Assembly: GCF_902506095.1 (NCBI RefSeq)
Contig: NZ_LR733293.1
Coordinates: 2,768,487-2,832,486 of the forward strand
Direction: 5' to 3'
From: Arthrobacter sp. 9AX
GTDB lineage: Bacteria > Actinomycetota > Actinomycetes > Actinomycetales > Micrococcaceae
DNA length: 64,000 nucleotides
The notes under the pieces were generated by a model. That model saw only the letters and a list, made by a program, of their open reading frames with translations. It did not search any database and was not told the DNA's origin. The position numbers and the translations under genes were made by a program. Within the stretch, counting starts at the first letter, position 1. Each line of letters opens with the position of its first letter. Positions 25,868 through 35,437 of this stretch are shown in pieces.

Positions 25868-28800
25868 ATGTTCCGGCTGGCACAACTTTCACTGGCGAAC
25901 CGGGCACTGATCGCACTCATCACGGTCTTCGCCTCGGTGTTCGGCGTGATCACCATGTCGTCGCTGAAGCAGGAGCTCATCCCGTCGATCGAGTTCCCCC
26001 AGATCACGGTGTTGACCGCCATGCCCGGCGCCTCTCCGGAGGTGGTGGACAAGCAGGTCAGCGGACCGCTGGAAACTGCGCTGAACGGCGTGGAGGGGCT
26101 GGAATCCACCTCCTCCACGTCGCGCAACGGCGTTTCCCAGATCACCATGGTCTTTACGTACGGCTCCAACCTGGACCGGGCCCGGAACCAGATCGACCGG
26201 GCCATCTCCAACGCCAAACGAAACCTCCCGGAGGACGTCCAGCCGCAGGCCATCGCCGGCAGCATCAGCGATTTTCCCATCGTGTTTTTGGCGGTGTCTT
26301 CGGATAAGAGCCTCAGCGAACTGAACGCTGATCTCCAGCGGTTGAGCGTTCCCCGGCTGCAGAAGATCGACGGCGTCCGCGGCGCCGAAGTGACCGGCGG
26401 CGCCAGCCAGCACATCGAGATCCTCCCCCGCCCCGATGCCATGGCGGCCTCCGGTGCCACCATCACATCCATCCGGGACGCCCTGGCGAACAATGGCGCC
26501 CTCATCCCGGCCGGCACGCTCGAGGAGCAGGGAAAAACGCTGTCGCTGCAGATCGGCAGCCCCGTCGATTCCCTGGATGCCGTCAAGGCCCTGCCACTCA
26601 CCGGAGCAAAGAACGCAGCCACCGTCGGCAGCGTGGCCGACGTGTCCGTCAAGGACGACGAACGGACCTCCATCACGCGGACCAACGGCGCCGAAACCCT
26701 TGCCGTCTCCGTCACCAAAAAGCCCGAGGGCGATACCGTGGCCATTTCGCACGCGGTCCGGGACACCCTGGACGGGCTTGAGGCCGAACTGGGATCCAAC
26801 GCCAAGTTCACGCCGGTGTTCGACCAGGCCCCGTTCATCGAAAAATCCATCAAGGACCTCACCACCGAAGGCCTGTTGGGACTGGGTTTCGCCGTGGCCG
26901 TCATCCTGGTCTTCCTGATGTCCACCCGCTCCACCCTGGTGACGGCGGTGTCCATCCCGCTTTCGCTCCTGATCACGTTCATAGGCCTGTCAGCCACCGG
27001 CTATTCGTTGAACATCCTTACCCTTGGTGCGCTCACCATCGCCATCGGCCGCGTCGTGGACGACTCCATTGTGGTGATCGAAAACATCAAGCGGCACCTC
27101 AGTTACGGCGAAGACAAGGTGACTGCCATCCTGACCGCCATCCGGGAAGTGGCCGGCGCCATCACGGCATCCACATTAACTACCGTGGCCGTCTTCCTGC
27201 CCATTGCCTTTGTGGGCGAACTCGCCGGTGAGCTGTTCAGGCCATTCGCCCTCACCGTCACCATGGCGCTGCTGGCATCACTGCTGGTTTCGCTGACCAT
27301 CGTTCCCGTGCTTGCCTACTGGTTCCTGCGGAATCCCGGCCTCACGCCCGACGGCGGGGCAGCCCAACGCGATGCCGCCGCCGCGCGCGCGAAGGCTCAG
27401 GACGCGGAACAACGCAGCAGGCTCCAGCGCGGATACCTTCCCATTCTCACCAGGACGCAGAAGCATCCAGTCATCACTTTGGTTGCCGCCGCCCTGGTCC
27501 TGTGCGCCACCGGGGCCATGGCACCCCTGCTCGCCACCAACCTGCTGGGCAACTCGGGGCAGAACAGCCTCACGGTGCGCCAGGTCCTGCCGGCCGGCAC
27601 CAGCCTCGCGGACACCAGCGCCGCCGCCATCCGCCTTGAGGAAGTCCTGCGCGGGATCGACGGCATCCGGGACGTGCAGGTAACGTCCGGGAACGCGCAG
27701 GCCGGTTTTGCCGCGCTCACCTCCACGGGATCCTCCAACTCCACCTTCACCGTGGTGACGGACGAAAAAGCGGACCAGGACCAGTTGCAGGAAACCGTCC
27801 GGGACGAACTGGCAAAAGTGCCCGATGCCGGCAAGATTTCCGTGGGCACCCAGCAGGGCGGCTTCGGGACATCCTCCACCGTGGACGTCACCATCAAGGC
27901 CGCCACCACCGCGGACCTCCAGACAGCCAGCGATGCCATGGTGGAGGCCATGACCGGCGTCCCCGGAACCAGCGAAGTGGCCACCAACCTGGCGGCGAGC
28001 CAGCCGGTGGTCCAGGTGAAGGTTGACCGTGCCAAGGCAGTGGCGGCAGGGCTCAACGAGGAACAGGTGGCGGGCGTCCTCGCCTCCACTATCAGCCCCA
28101 TCCCCGCCGGAACCGTACGGATCGATACCAACGACTTCCCGGTCCAGATCGGCAAGGGAACAAAGTTCACCAGCATCGACGCCGTTCGGGCAATCCCGCT
28201 GCCGGCCGCCGGCGCTCCCGTGACGCTCGGCAGCATCGCCGCGGTGGAACAGGTGGACGTGCCGGTTTCCATCACCGCCAGCAACGGCCAGCGCACCGCC
28301 CGGGTGTCCGTGACGCCGTCGGGATCCAACCTGGGTGCCGTCAACACCGAAGTCCAGAAGCGCCTCTCCGAGGTCCGGCTGCCTGCCGGGGTCACCGCCG
28401 AAATCGGCGGTGCCACCACCCAGCAGCAGGAGTCGTTCCAGCAGCTGGGGCTCGCCCTGCTGGCCGCGATCGCCATTGTCTACGTGATTATGGTGGCCAC
28501 CTTCAAGTCCCTCATCCAGCCCCTGATCCTGCTGGTTTCGGTGCCGTTCGCCGCCACCGGTGCGGTGGCCCTGCTCCTGGTGACAGGGGTCCCACTGGGC
28601 CTGCCGTCGCTGATCGGCATGCTGATGCTGGTGGGCATCGTGGTCACCAACGCCATCGTCCTGATCGACCTCATCAACCAGTACCGGCAGCCGCGGGACG
28701 GCCGGCCGGGGATGACCGTTGCTGACGCCATCACCCACGGCGCCCGCCAGCGGCTCCGCCCCATCCTGATGACAGCCCTTGCCACGGTCTTCGCACTGAC

Positions 28801-29086
28801 GCCGATGGCGCTGGGGCTCACCGGCGGCGGCGGCTTTATTTCGCAGCCGCTGGCCGTAGTGGTCATCGGCGGCCTCGTCTCCTCCACGGCCCTCACGCTT
28901 ATCCTGGTTCCGGTGCTCTACCGGCTTGTGGAAGGGCGCCGCGAAAAGAGAGCACTGCTCCGGGACCTGCAGGCGCGTCCTGAGTTCGGGGCCGGCGCCG
29001 ACGTCGACGAGGAGTTCCGCGACTGGACCACAGGCATGATCCCCAAGGTCAGCGGGCGGCGCGCAGCACCGGGAAACCCCGGGTAA
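25868..29086 (+). CDS. RND-family efflux transporter (AcrB/SwrC-like)
   Basis: 1072 aa. The N-terminal helix NRALIALITVFASVFGVITM is followed by the first porter domain (PGASPEVVDKQVSGPLETAL), helices 2-6 from about residue 335, with GRVVDDSIVVIENIKRHL containing the proton-relay Asp pair. The second half repeats the plan, ending with LVGIVVTNAIVLIDLINQY. An extracellular loop of the second half is near residues 560-850. It resembles Bacillus SwrC (recalled). No membrane-fusion protein gene is adjacent, as expected in a Gram-positive cell. AGGAG lies 9 nt before the ATG. The substrate is unknown. Confidence 0.93.
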   Translation: MFRLAQLSLANRALIALITVFASVFGVITMSSLKQELIPSIEFPQITVLTAMPGASPEVVDKQVSGPLETALNGVEGLESTSSTSRNGVSQITMVFTYGSNLDRARNQIDRAISNAKRNLPEDVQPQAIAGSISDFPIVFLAVSSDKSLSELNADLQRLSVPRLQKIDGVRGAEVTGGASQHIEILPRPDAMAASGATITSIRDALANNGALIPAGTLEEQGKTLSLQIGSPVDSLDAVKALPLTGAKNAATVGSVADVSVKDDERTSITRTNGAETLAVSVTKKPEGDTVAISHAVRDTLDGLEAELGSNAKFTPVFDQAPFIEKSIKDLTTEGLLGLGFAVAVILVFLMSTRSTLVTAVSIPLSLLITFIGLSATGYSLNILTLGALTIAIGRVVDDSIVVIENIKRHLSYGEDKVTAILTAIREVAGAITASTLTTVAVFLPIAFVGELAGELFRPFALTVTMALLASLLVSLTIVPVLAYWFLRNPGLTPDGGAAQRDAAAARAKAQDAEQRSRLQRGYLPILTRTQKHPVITLVAAALVLCATGAMAPLLATNLLGNSGQNSLTVRQVLPAGTSLADTSAAAIRLEEVLRGIDGIRDVQVTSGNAQAGFAALTSTGSSNSTFTVVTDEKADQDQLQETVRDELAKVPDAGKISVGTQQGGFGTSSTVDVTIKAATTADLQTASDAMVEAMTGVPGTSEVATNLAASQPVVQVKVDRAKAVAAGLNEEQVAGVLASTISPIPAGTVRIDTNDFPVQIGKGTKFTSIDAVRAIPLPAAGAPVTLGSIAAVEQVDVPVSITASNGQRTARVSVTPSGSNLGAVNTEVQKRLSEVRLPAGVTAEIGGATTQQQESFQQLGLALLAAIAIVYVIMVATFKSLIQPLILLVSVPFAATGAVALLLVTGVPLGLPSLIGMLMLVGIVVTNAIVLIDLINQYRQPRDGRPGMTVADAITHGARQRLRPILMTALATVFALTPMALGLTGGGGFISQPLAVVVIGGLVSSTALTLILVPVLYRLVEGRREKRALLRDLQARPEFGAGADVDEEFRDWTTGMIPKVSGRRAAPGNPG

Positions 29087-29130
29087 AAACAGCGGAATAT
29101 TTCCGGCGCGGCAGCGTTGTATGCGGCGAT

Positions 29131-29146
29131 AGATGCAAATGCATCT
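29131..29146. promoter_or_regulatory. Palindrome AGATGCA-AA-TGCATCT
   Basis: A perfect 7-bp inverted repeat around AA lies 53-68 bp before the monooxygenase start. Together with the adjacent palindrome it is a candidate operator for the MarR protein encoded in this operon. Confidence 0.55.
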
Positions 29147-29149
29147 AAA

Positions 29150-29169
29150 TTGGTTTACACTTAAACCAA
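29150..29169. promoter_or_regulatory. Palindrome TTGGTTTA-CACT-TAAACCAA
   Basis: A perfect 8-bp inverted repeat with a 4-bp centre lies 30-49 bp before the monooxygenase start, where a promoter must be. It is AT-rich against a GC-rich background, as MarR operators usually are. Confidence 0.6.
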
Positions 29170-29198
29170 GTCAGCAAGCAGCAACGGAAGGGCACATC

Positions 29199-30338
29199 AT
29201 GCAGATCGGTGTTTTCAGCGTCAGCGACATCACCACGGACCCCACCTCGGGCCGGACCCCCACCGAGAACGAACGCATCAAGGCCTCCGTCGCCATCGCA
29301 AAAAAGGTCGAGGAAATCGGCATGGACGTGTATGCCATCGGCGAGCACCACAACCGGCCCTTCTTCTCTTCCTCCCCCACCACCACCCTTGCCTACATCG
29401 CGGCGCAGACCGAACGGATCATCCTGTCCACGGCCACCACGCTGATCACCACGAATGATCCCGTCAAGATCGCCGAAGACTTCGCCATGCTCCAGCACCT
29501 GGCCGACGGCCGCGTGGACCTGGTCCTGGGCCGCGGCAACACGGCGCCCGTCTACCCCTGGTTCGGCAAGAACATCCAGGACGGCGTGGAGCTGGCCATC
29601 GAAAACTACAGCCTGCTGCGCAAGCTGTGGGACGAGGACACCGTCAACTGGTCCGGCAAGTTCCGCACCCCGCTGCAGAACTTCACGTCCACCCCGCGTC
29701 CGCTCGACGGCGTGGCACCCTTTGTGTGGCACGGCTCCATCCGGACGCCGCAGATCGCCGAAGTGGCCGCGTACTTCGGTGACGGATTCTTTGCCAACAA
29801 CATCTTCTGGCCCAAGGAGCACTACCAGCAGCTGATCGGCCTGTACCGGGAGCGCTACGAGCACTACGGCCACGGCACGGCAGACCAGGCGATCGTGGGC
29901 CTGGGCGGGCAGTTCTTTATGCGGAAGAACTCGCAGGACGCCGTCAAGGAGTTCCGCCCGTACTTCGACAACGCTCCGGTCTACGGACACGGGCCGTCCC
30001 TGGAGGACTTCACCTCGCAGACGCCACTGACCGTCGGAAGCCCGCAGGAGGTTATCGAAAAGACCCTGACGTTCCGGGAGTACTTCGGCGACTACCAGCG
30101 CCAGCTGTTCCTGATCGACCACGCCGGCCTGCCGCTGAAGACCGTCCTGGAACAGCTGGACCTGTTCGGCGAGGAAGTCCTGCCCGTCCTGCGCAAGGAG
30201 TACGCGGCCCTCAAGCCGGCACAGGTGCCGGAACCGCCCACCCACTCCAACCGGGTTGCCGCAGCACTGGCCGCCCAGGAACAGGATGGCCAGGACGCCG
30301 GGGCCCAGGACACCGAAAAGTCCCGCGCGGAGGCATGA
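29199..30338 (+). CDS. LLM-class flavin-dependent oxidoreductase
   Basis: 379 aa (βα)8 flavoprotein of the bacterial luciferase family, using reduced flavin from a separate reductase. Seen: MQIGVFSVSDI, VEEIGMDVYAIGEHHNRPFF, RIILSTATTLITTNDPVKIAEDFAMLQHLADGRVDLVLGRGN (family core, quoted here only by its key words EDFAML and LGRG) and DGFFANNIFWPKEHYQQL. The last 30 residues are an Ala/Gln/Asp tail. GGAAGGG precedes the ATG at 29199. It overlaps the MarR gene by 4 bp, and two palindromes lie in front. The substrate is unknown. Confidence 0.9.
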   Translation: MQIGVFSVSDITTDPTSGRTPTENERIKASVAIAKKVEEIGMDVYAIGEHHNRPFFSSSPTTTLAYIAAQTERIILSTATTLITTNDPVKIAEDFAMLQHLADGRVDLVLGRGNTAPVYPWFGKNIQDGVELAIENYSLLRKLWDEDTVNWSGKFRTPLQNFTSTPRPLDGVAPFVWHGSIRTPQIAEVAAYFGDGFFANNIFWPKEHYQQLIGLYRERYEHYGHGTADQAIVGLGGQFFMRKNSQDAVKEFRPYFDNAPVYGHGPSLEDFTSQTPLTVGSPQEVIEKTLTFREYFGDYQRQLFLIDHAGLPLKTVLEQLDLFGEEVLPVLRKEYAALKPAQVPEPPTHSNRVAAALAAQEQDGQDAGAQDTEKSRAEA

Positions 30339-30808
30339 TGGCCGGCAACAGTTCCGAATCACCTGTCCGCCTGGCGGCAGAGACCTGGGAGTCCTTGTTC
30401 CGGGCCCAGGTGGCGGTGATGCGCAAGCTGCAGGCAGGTCCGGCGTTCCGGAAACTGGCGGTGAACGAGTATGACGTGCTGTTCACGCTGTCCCGCTGCC
30501 CCACCGGGTGGCTGCGGCTCAACGAGCTCAACGACAACGTGCTCCTGAGCCAGTCCAGCCTCAGCAGGCTGGTGGAGCGGCTGGAGAAGCGCGGGCTCGT
30601 GGCCAGGATGCCTGCACCCGACGACGGCCGCGGCATCCTGCTGCAACTCACGGAGGCAGGCCGGGAGCTGCAGAAAGAGATCGGCCGCGAGCACGTCCGG
30701 GACATCTCCAGCCTTATGGAGCCGGCACTGACCCCGGAAGAGCAGAAGGAGCTGCGGCGGCTCACCGAGAAGCTGCGGAGCTCCCTGGGGCCCAGGCCCC
30801 TCCGGTAG
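30335..30808 (+). CDS. MarR-family transcriptional regulator
   Basis: 157 aa. The winged helix runs from about residue 45: CPTGWLRLNELNDNVLLSQ, then SSLSRLVERLEKRGLVARM and the wing PAPDDGRGILLQLTEAGREL. The first ATG overlaps the stop of the monooxygenase gene (ATGA), so both proteins are made from one mRNA. The likely role is repression of this operon through the palindromes at 29131-29169, relieved by a small ligand. That is inferred from arrangement. Confidence 0.92.
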   Translation: MMAGNSSESPVRLAAETWESLFRAQVAVMRKLQAGPAFRKLAVNEYDVLFTLSRCPTGWLRLNELNDNVLLSQSSLSRLVERLEKRGLVARMPAPDDGRGILLQLTEAGRELQKEIGREHVRDISSLMEPALTPEEQKELRRLTEKLRSSLGPRPLR

Positions 30809-30864
30809 GAGCCCGCGGTTGCCGTAGGGTCCGGCAAGCGCAGCGAGGGGAATCCTCTGTGGAA

Positions 30865-31671
30865 TCAGCCCAGCTGAACCAGCCGGGCCGGGTCCTCGGC
30901 AGGCAGGTCACCGTTTACTACGGCGGTGACCTGCAGCTGGTTAAGGATCAGGCTTCCGCCCACAGTGGAGAGGAAGGCGGTATCCGCCGAGTCCCTGCCG
31001 GCAGTGATACGCAGCATCGATTCCCTGGGCGCGAGCCCCGTGGGATCGATGACATGCCATGCCCCGTTGACGTACGCTTCGGCCACTGCGTGGAAATCCA
31101 TGGGATTGAGGCCCGGCGCGTACACCGCGGCAAGCCTGGCGGGAATATCCTTGGAGCGCAACAGTGCGATGGCCAGGTGGGCAAAGTCCCGGCACACGCC
31201 GCGCCTGCTGAGGAGGGTTTCCACAGCTCCGTCCGTTCCCCGCGATGACCCGCTGAGATAGCGCAGCTCCCCATTAACCCAGTTCCGCACGGCGTGCAGC
31301 AGCTCCGCGCCCCGGACGCCGCCAAATTCGGCATAGGCCGTAGGCAGCAGCCGGTCTGACTCGGCATACCGGCTGGGCCGGACATAGCGGATCCTGTCCG
31401 CCAACTCTGCCTCTTCGGGGTCGGCCTTACCGCCCACCGTGGCGGCATATTCCACCGTCACCTCTGCGGGTTCGGCGAACTCCATGTAGTGGAACCGGCC
31501 TCCGTGGTGGTCCTCCACCTCTGTCAGCGGAACCTGGCCGCCGCCTGCCGTAACGGAAAGGGATTCGTCAAACGTGGAGTAGCCTCCGTTCCTGGCTACA
31601 GCGACGGCCATCGCCACCTTGGTATTGGCTACGGTCTTGAAGACCAGTCGTGCGGAAACACTGCGTTCCAT
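30865..31671 (-). CDS. Transglutaminase-like (papain-fold) protein
   Basis: 268 aa. An N-terminal β domain (about 1-125) precedes a transglutaminase core. The catalytic Cys is in LLSRRGVCRDFAHLAIALLRS near residue 172, the His in NPMDFHAVAEAYVNGAWHVID near residue 205 and the Asp in DPTGLAPRESML. No signal peptide is seen, so it acts in the cytoplasm as protease or amidase. GAAAGAG lies before the ATG. Members of this group are often near genes for circularly permuted ATP-grasp proteins, but none is present here. Confidence 0.88.
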   Translation of the reverse strand: MERSVSARLVFKTVANTKVAMAVAVARNGGYSTFDESLSVTAGGGQVPLTEVEDHHGGRFHYMEFAEPAEVTVEYAATVGGKADPEEAELADRIRYVRPSRYAESDRLLPTAYAEFGGVRGAELLHAVRNWVNGELRYLSGSSRGTDGAVETLLSRRGVCRDFAHLAIALLRSKDIPARLAAVYAPGLNPMDFHAVAEAYVNGAWHVIDPTGLAPRESMLRITAGRDSADTAFLSTVGGSLILNQLQVTAVVNGDLPAEDPARLVQLG

Positions 31672-31745
31672 GGCTCTTTCGGGTGGTTGTGGGCGGTAGA
31701 ACGGGGCCTGGTTTGCCGCGGCGCAGGATGGGGCCGGGCGCAGGA

Positions 31746-32555
31746 CTAGTTTTTGATCTTCAGAGACATTAGCATCCGCTGGACGTTGGCGAATTCGCTG
31801 CCTTCGTTGACATAGCGGGCGGCCTGGTCAAGGGTGTCGAAGGCCTTGGCGGGCGCCACTTTTTCGTCCGGGGCGAACGCCCGGACGGAGACGACGTCGC
31901 CGAACGAGTAGTCGCCCTTTCCGGCCGGGCCCCGCAGGATGTTGCGGAGCTCGCAGGCCTGGCCGTCCGCGCCGCCCACCAAGTTCGTGACCCCGTAGGA
32001 GCCAAAGTATTTGTATCCCTGGATCACGCGGAAGACCACCCTGGGCGGTATGGTCCCCTCTCCGCCCGCGGCGGAAAGTTCCACCGGCACGCTGCTGACC
32101 ACCGTGTACGCCCGCCGGGCCGGTTCGGGGCATTCCACGGACGACGGCGGCAGCCCGGTCCGCAGCGCTGCCATAAATGTTCCGTCGGGCTTCTTCACTT
32201 CGATCTTCAGCGCCCCGGGCAGGGTGCCTTCCTCCGGCGTGACGGACTGCGCGATCCAGTCCTCCGGCAGGTCGAAACTTACGGTTTTACCGGGGTCCGA
32301 GAAACTCTTCCAGGCAGCGGCGGTGGCCACTGCCTGTGGCGCGCCGGATGCGGTGGCAGTGGACCCGCTGGACGGGGCCGTGGACGATGAGCCGTCCGCC
32401 GAAACGGGCGCGGCGGCGCCGGCACTGCCGGAGGGGCCCGGCTGCGCTGTCCAGCCCGGCTGGCCGGACTCTCCGCCGGAGCAGCCCGTCAGGAGGACGC
32501 CGGCCAGCAACAGAGATACACCGGACAGCACCGTCGTCGTCGCCTTGCCTCTCAT
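31746..32555 (-). CDS. Putative lipoprotein, function unknown
   Basis: 269 aa. The lipobox is LAGVLLTGCSGG, with Cys near residue 25. A Ser/Thr/Ala/Gly-rich linker to about residue 75 precedes a globular domain with SFSDPGKTVSFDLPEDWIAQ, ending VQRMLMSLKIKN. This start looks like the PsbP/lipoprotein fold often annotated only as hypothetical. The ATG has TAGGCT exactly 6 nt upstream (32562-32567) and no Shine-Dalgarno sequence, so the mRNA is probably leaderless. It is divergent from the DUF1684 gene. Confidence 0.8.
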   Translation of the reverse strand: MRGKATTTVLSGVSLLLAGVLLTGCSGGESGQPGWTAQPGPSGSAGAAAPVSADGSSSTAPSSGSTATASGAPQAVATAAAWKSFSDPGKTVSFDLPEDWIAQSVTPEEGTLPGALKIEVKKPDGTFMAALRTGLPPSSVECPEPARRAYTVVSSVPVELSAAGGEGTIPPRVVFRVIQGYKYFGSYGVTNLVGGADGQACELRNILRGPAGKGDYSFGDVVSVRAFAPDEKVAPAKAFDTLDQAARYVNEGSEFANVQRMLMSLKIKN

Positions 32556-32690
32556 GCTGCCAGCCTAACCGGAGGTGACCGGCAGCCAAGTCTGGGCGGA
32601 GGGCGTTTCCTGTCCTCCCGCAGCGAAGACACCCAAGCCCGTGTCGCCGTCGGACGGGTTCTGTCCCTTCCGGGGACTAGGCTGGTGGAC

Positions 32691-33353
32691 ATGGCGGAAG
32701 AGCAGCACGGCGCAGCCGAAGAATCCCTGGCGAACATCTCCGCCGTCGACATCGCCGACTGGCGGCTGCGGACCTTCGCCCTGTACGACAACGTCCGGAA
32801 GCTTTCGCTTGAAAATCCTGCCGAGGCCCATTCCTACTGGCGGCACCAACGCGACCTGATGTTCGCCACGCACCCGGCCTCGGCACTGACCCTGCAGGAC
32901 AAAACGCACTTCTCCGGGCTCAAGACCGCAGACTACGACCCCATCTACCGCTTCCATGTGCCGTTGACCAAGGAAGGTGCGGGGCGTGAGATGAGCGTGG
33001 AGACCGCCACGGACGGCGTGGTCCGGTTTGTCCGGCTGGGAACCTTTGACCTTCCCGAGATGGGCCAGCTCGGGGTGTGGAAGCTGCACGGTTACGGCGG
33101 CGGCATCTTTGTGCCGTTCCGCGACGCCACTGCCGGCCAGCCCGGCGGCAGCTACGGGGCGGGGCGGTATCTGCTGGACACCATCAAGGGCGCGTTCCAC
33201 GGTGTCCACGGCACAGGTCCGGACGCCACGTTCGTGCTGGACTTCAACTTCGCCTACAACCCGTCCTGCGCCTACAACGAGGCCTGGGCCTGCCCGCTTC
33301 CCGGGCCGTCCAACCGGCTGGCCGTGGAGATTCCGGTGGGCGAGCTCTACTGA
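32691..33353 (+). CDS. DUF1684-family protein
   Basis: 220 aa. Seen: DWRLRTFALYDNVR, YWRHQRDLMFATHPASALT, DYDPIYRFHVPL, then GGGIFVPFRDATAGQ, GGSYGAGRYLLDTIKGA and LDFNFAYNPSCAYNEAWACPLP, which is the characteristic end of this family. Its biochemical role is not established. The ATG at 32691 has TAGGCT 7 nt before it (leaderless pattern); a GTG two codons upstream is the alternative. The fumarylacetoacetase-family gene follows after 51 bp with its own promoter. Confidence 0.88.
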   Translation: MAEEQHGAAEESLANISAVDIADWRLRTFALYDNVRKLSLENPAEAHSYWRHQRDLMFATHPASALTLQDKTHFSGLKTADYDPIYRFHVPLTKEGAGREMSVETATDGVVRFVRLGTFDLPEMGQLGVWKLHGYGGGIFVPFRDATAGQPGGSYGAGRYLLDTIKGAFHGVHGTGPDATFVLDFNFAYNPSCAYNEAWACPLPGPSNRLAVEIPVGELY

Positions 33354-33404
33354 GCGAACGGCGACGGGTCCGAAGGGCTTCCCGCAGCACCGTAGGATTC
33401 CCTC

Positions 33405-34250
33405 ATGACTGCCCTCCCCCGCCGCATAGCCCGCGTCCGTCCCCTGACCGCTGCCCAACCGGCGGAACAGTTTTTCGTTGCCAGCGGGGCGTTGGACTTT
33501 GGCAGCGTGGACGGCAGCACGTGGACGGTCATGGACAGTCCGTTTCCGGCCTCCCCGGCCAACGCAGAAAGCCAGCCGCGGCAGGGGTGGGAGCCCGGGG
33601 ACCTGGTGAGGGAGGACTCTTTCACCTTCCTGGCTCCGAGCGTGCCCAGGAACGTCCTGGGGATGGCGCACAATACCGGCCAGCCGGGCCGGGACCTGCC
33701 TCCCCAGGCGTTCCACAAGGCCGCCACCAGCGTCATCGGGCCCGGTGACGCGATAGAGCTGGCGCACGGGATGCGCCGGGTGGATCCGGAAGCGGAGCTG
33801 GCCATCGTCATCGGCAGCACGGCGCGCGGCCTGACCCTCGCGGATGCCCGCGGCGCTGTCCTCGGATTCACCATCGGGAACGATGTCACGTGCCGTGACC
33901 GGCAGGAGAGCGATGAACTCTGGATCAGTGCCAAGAGCCAGGACACGTTTACGCCGGCGGGCCCGTGGGTGGTGACCGGCCTGGACGAAACCGACCTGGC
34001 CGTGGACGTGGTGCTCAACGGCACCCCCCTGAAGGCCGCCGGCACGCAGGACCTCGGCTGGAAGGTCGACGAAATCCTGGTGTACCTGACGTCCTTTATG
34101 ACCCTGCACCCGGGCGACCTGGTGCTGACCGGGTTCCCGGCCGAATGTGCGCCGCTGAGCCCGGGTGACACCGTGGCGTGCAGGGTCCAGGGCATTGGCG
34201 AGCTCGTGAACCCGGTGGTCGCCTCGCCGTGGCCCGGGCAGACGATCTGA
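33405..34250 (+). CDS. Fumarylacetoacetate hydrolase-family protein
   Basis: 281 aa. The FAH fold core begins near residue 80 (SVPRNVLGMAHNTG), with metal ligands in VDPEAELAIVIGSTARG, ARGAVLGFTIGNDVTCRDRQ and KSQDTFTPAGPWVV, then LTSFMTLHPGDLVLTGFPAECA. Such enzymes cleave C-C bonds of oxo acids or decarboxylate them in aromatic catabolism; the substrate cannot be read from sequence. TAGGAT lies 6 nt before the ATG, and there is no SD, so it is likely leaderless. It converges on nadS with only 28 bp between stops. Confidence 0.9.
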   Translation: MTALPRRIARVRPLTAAQPAEQFFVASGALDFGSVDGSTWTVMDSPFPASPANAESQPRQGWEPGDLVREDSFTFLAPSVPRNVLGMAHNTGQPGRDLPPQAFHKAATSVIGPGDAIELAHGMRRVDPEAELAIVIGSTARGLTLADARGAVLGFTIGNDVTCRDRQESDELWISAKSQDTFTPAGPWVVTGLDETDLAVDVVLNGTPLKAAGTQDLGWKVDEILVYLTSFMTLHPGDLVLTGFPAECAPLSPGDTVACRVQGIGELVNPVVASPWPGQTI

Positions 34251-34278
34251 CGGGGCGCCGCACTAAGGCCGGCTTTGG

Positions 34279-35433
34279 TTAGGCGCCGAGCGCCCTGACC
34301 CGTCCGACGGCGGCTTCCACCGCGGCTGCCGCTGCTGCAAGGTCCGCGCCGGTCACCGCTGAGTCGAAGCTGAACCGGACCGCCGTCTGCGCCACCTCCG
34401 CCGGAATGCCCAGGGCCGTGAGGACTGGTGACGGTGCGTCCGAGCCGGCTGCGCAGGCTGAGCCGCTGGAGCAGATCACGCCCTGGCGTTCCAGTTCGAG
34501 GAGCACGGACTCGCCGCTGGTCCCCGGGAAGCAGAAGGAGGCCACCGATGGCAGCCGTTCAACGGGATGTCCGGTCAGCACCGCACCGGGAACAGCGGTG
34601 AGTACAGCATGGATGAACGTGTCCCGCAGCGCCGCCACCCGGCGTCGTTCGTCCTCCTGGCGCGACTGGGCGAGCGCGAGGGCAGTGGCCAGGCCAACGG
34701 CGCCGGCCACGTTTTCTGTTCCCGAGCGGCGGCCGCGTTCCTGCCCGCCGCCGTGGATCAGCGGCTCCAGCTTGGTGCGGCCTCGGACGAACAGCACACC
34801 GCAGCCCTTGGGCGCCCCGAGTTTGTGCCCGGAGATGCTCATCGCGTCCACGCCCAGGGCTTTGGTGTCCAGCATGTGCCACCCTGCAGCCTGGACGGCG
34901 TCGGTGTGGAAGGGGATGCCCAGTTCGCGGGCCAGGGCTGCCAGTTCTGCGATGGGCTGGACCGTTCCCACCTCGTTGTTGGCATACATGACGCTGGCCA
35001 CGGCGGTCTCCGGCCGAAGGGCTGCGCGGAAGGCTTCGGGCGTCACACGCCCCGTCCCGTCAACGGGAACCACGTCCACGGCGAACCCGTGGAAGCGTTC
35101 CAGGTACCGTGCGGACTCCTCCACTGCAGGATGTTCGACGGCGCTGATCACCACCCGGTTGAGCTGCGGGTTGGCAGCCTGCCGGGCCAGGGCGATGCCC
35201 TTCACCGCCAGGTTGTCTGCTTCCGTTCCACCCGCGGTGAAGATCACCTCGCCCGCCCGGCAGCCCAGTACCGCTACCACCGTACGCCGCGCGTCCGCGA
35301 GCGCAGTGGCTGCAGCCTCGCCCAGGGTGTGGTGGCTGGAGGGGTTGCCGAACTGGCCGGTGAGGTAGGGCCACATGGCGTCCAGCACTTCACGGCGGAC
35401 GGGCGTTGTGGCGGCGGCGTCGAGGAAGATCAT
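34279..35433 (-). CDS. nadS: Cysteine desulfurase of the NAD operon (NifS-like)
   Basis: 384 aa PLP enzyme. N-terminus FLDAAATTPVRREVLDAMWPYL, PLP Lys in SISGHKLGAPKGCGVLFVRG near residue 200, catalytic Cys in CSSGSACAAGSDAP near residue 325. It takes sulfur from cysteine, most likely for the [4Fe-4S] cluster of NadA. It starts 4 bp after the nadC stop and is the last gene of the operon. Corynebacterium glutamicum has the same order, ndnR-nadA-nadC-nadS (recalled), which is the basis for the symbol. Confidence 0.9.
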   Translation of the reverse strand: MIFLDAAATTPVRREVLDAMWPYLTGQFGNPSSHHTLGEAAATALADARRTVVAVLGCRAGEVIFTAGGTEADNLAVKGIALARQAANPQLNRVVISAVEHPAVEESARYLERFHGFAVDVVPVDGTGRVTPEAFRAALRPETAVASVMYANNEVGTVQPIAELAALARELGIPFHTDAVQAAGWHMLDTKALGVDAMSISGHKLGAPKGCGVLFVRGRTKLEPLIHGGGQERGRRSGTENVAGAVGLATALALAQSRQEDERRRVAALRDTFIHAVLTAVPGAVLTGHPVERLPSVASFCFPGTSGESVLLELERQGVICSSGSACAAGSDAPSPVLTALGIPAEVAQTAVRFSFDSAVTGADLAAAAAAVEAAVGRVRALGA

Positions 35434-35437
35434 GGGG

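Noticed and set aside
27278..28738. A minus-strand open frame of 486 codons inside the RND transporter
   Set aside because: It is His/Gly/Asp-rich, antisense to a conserved transporter domain, with no initiation signal.
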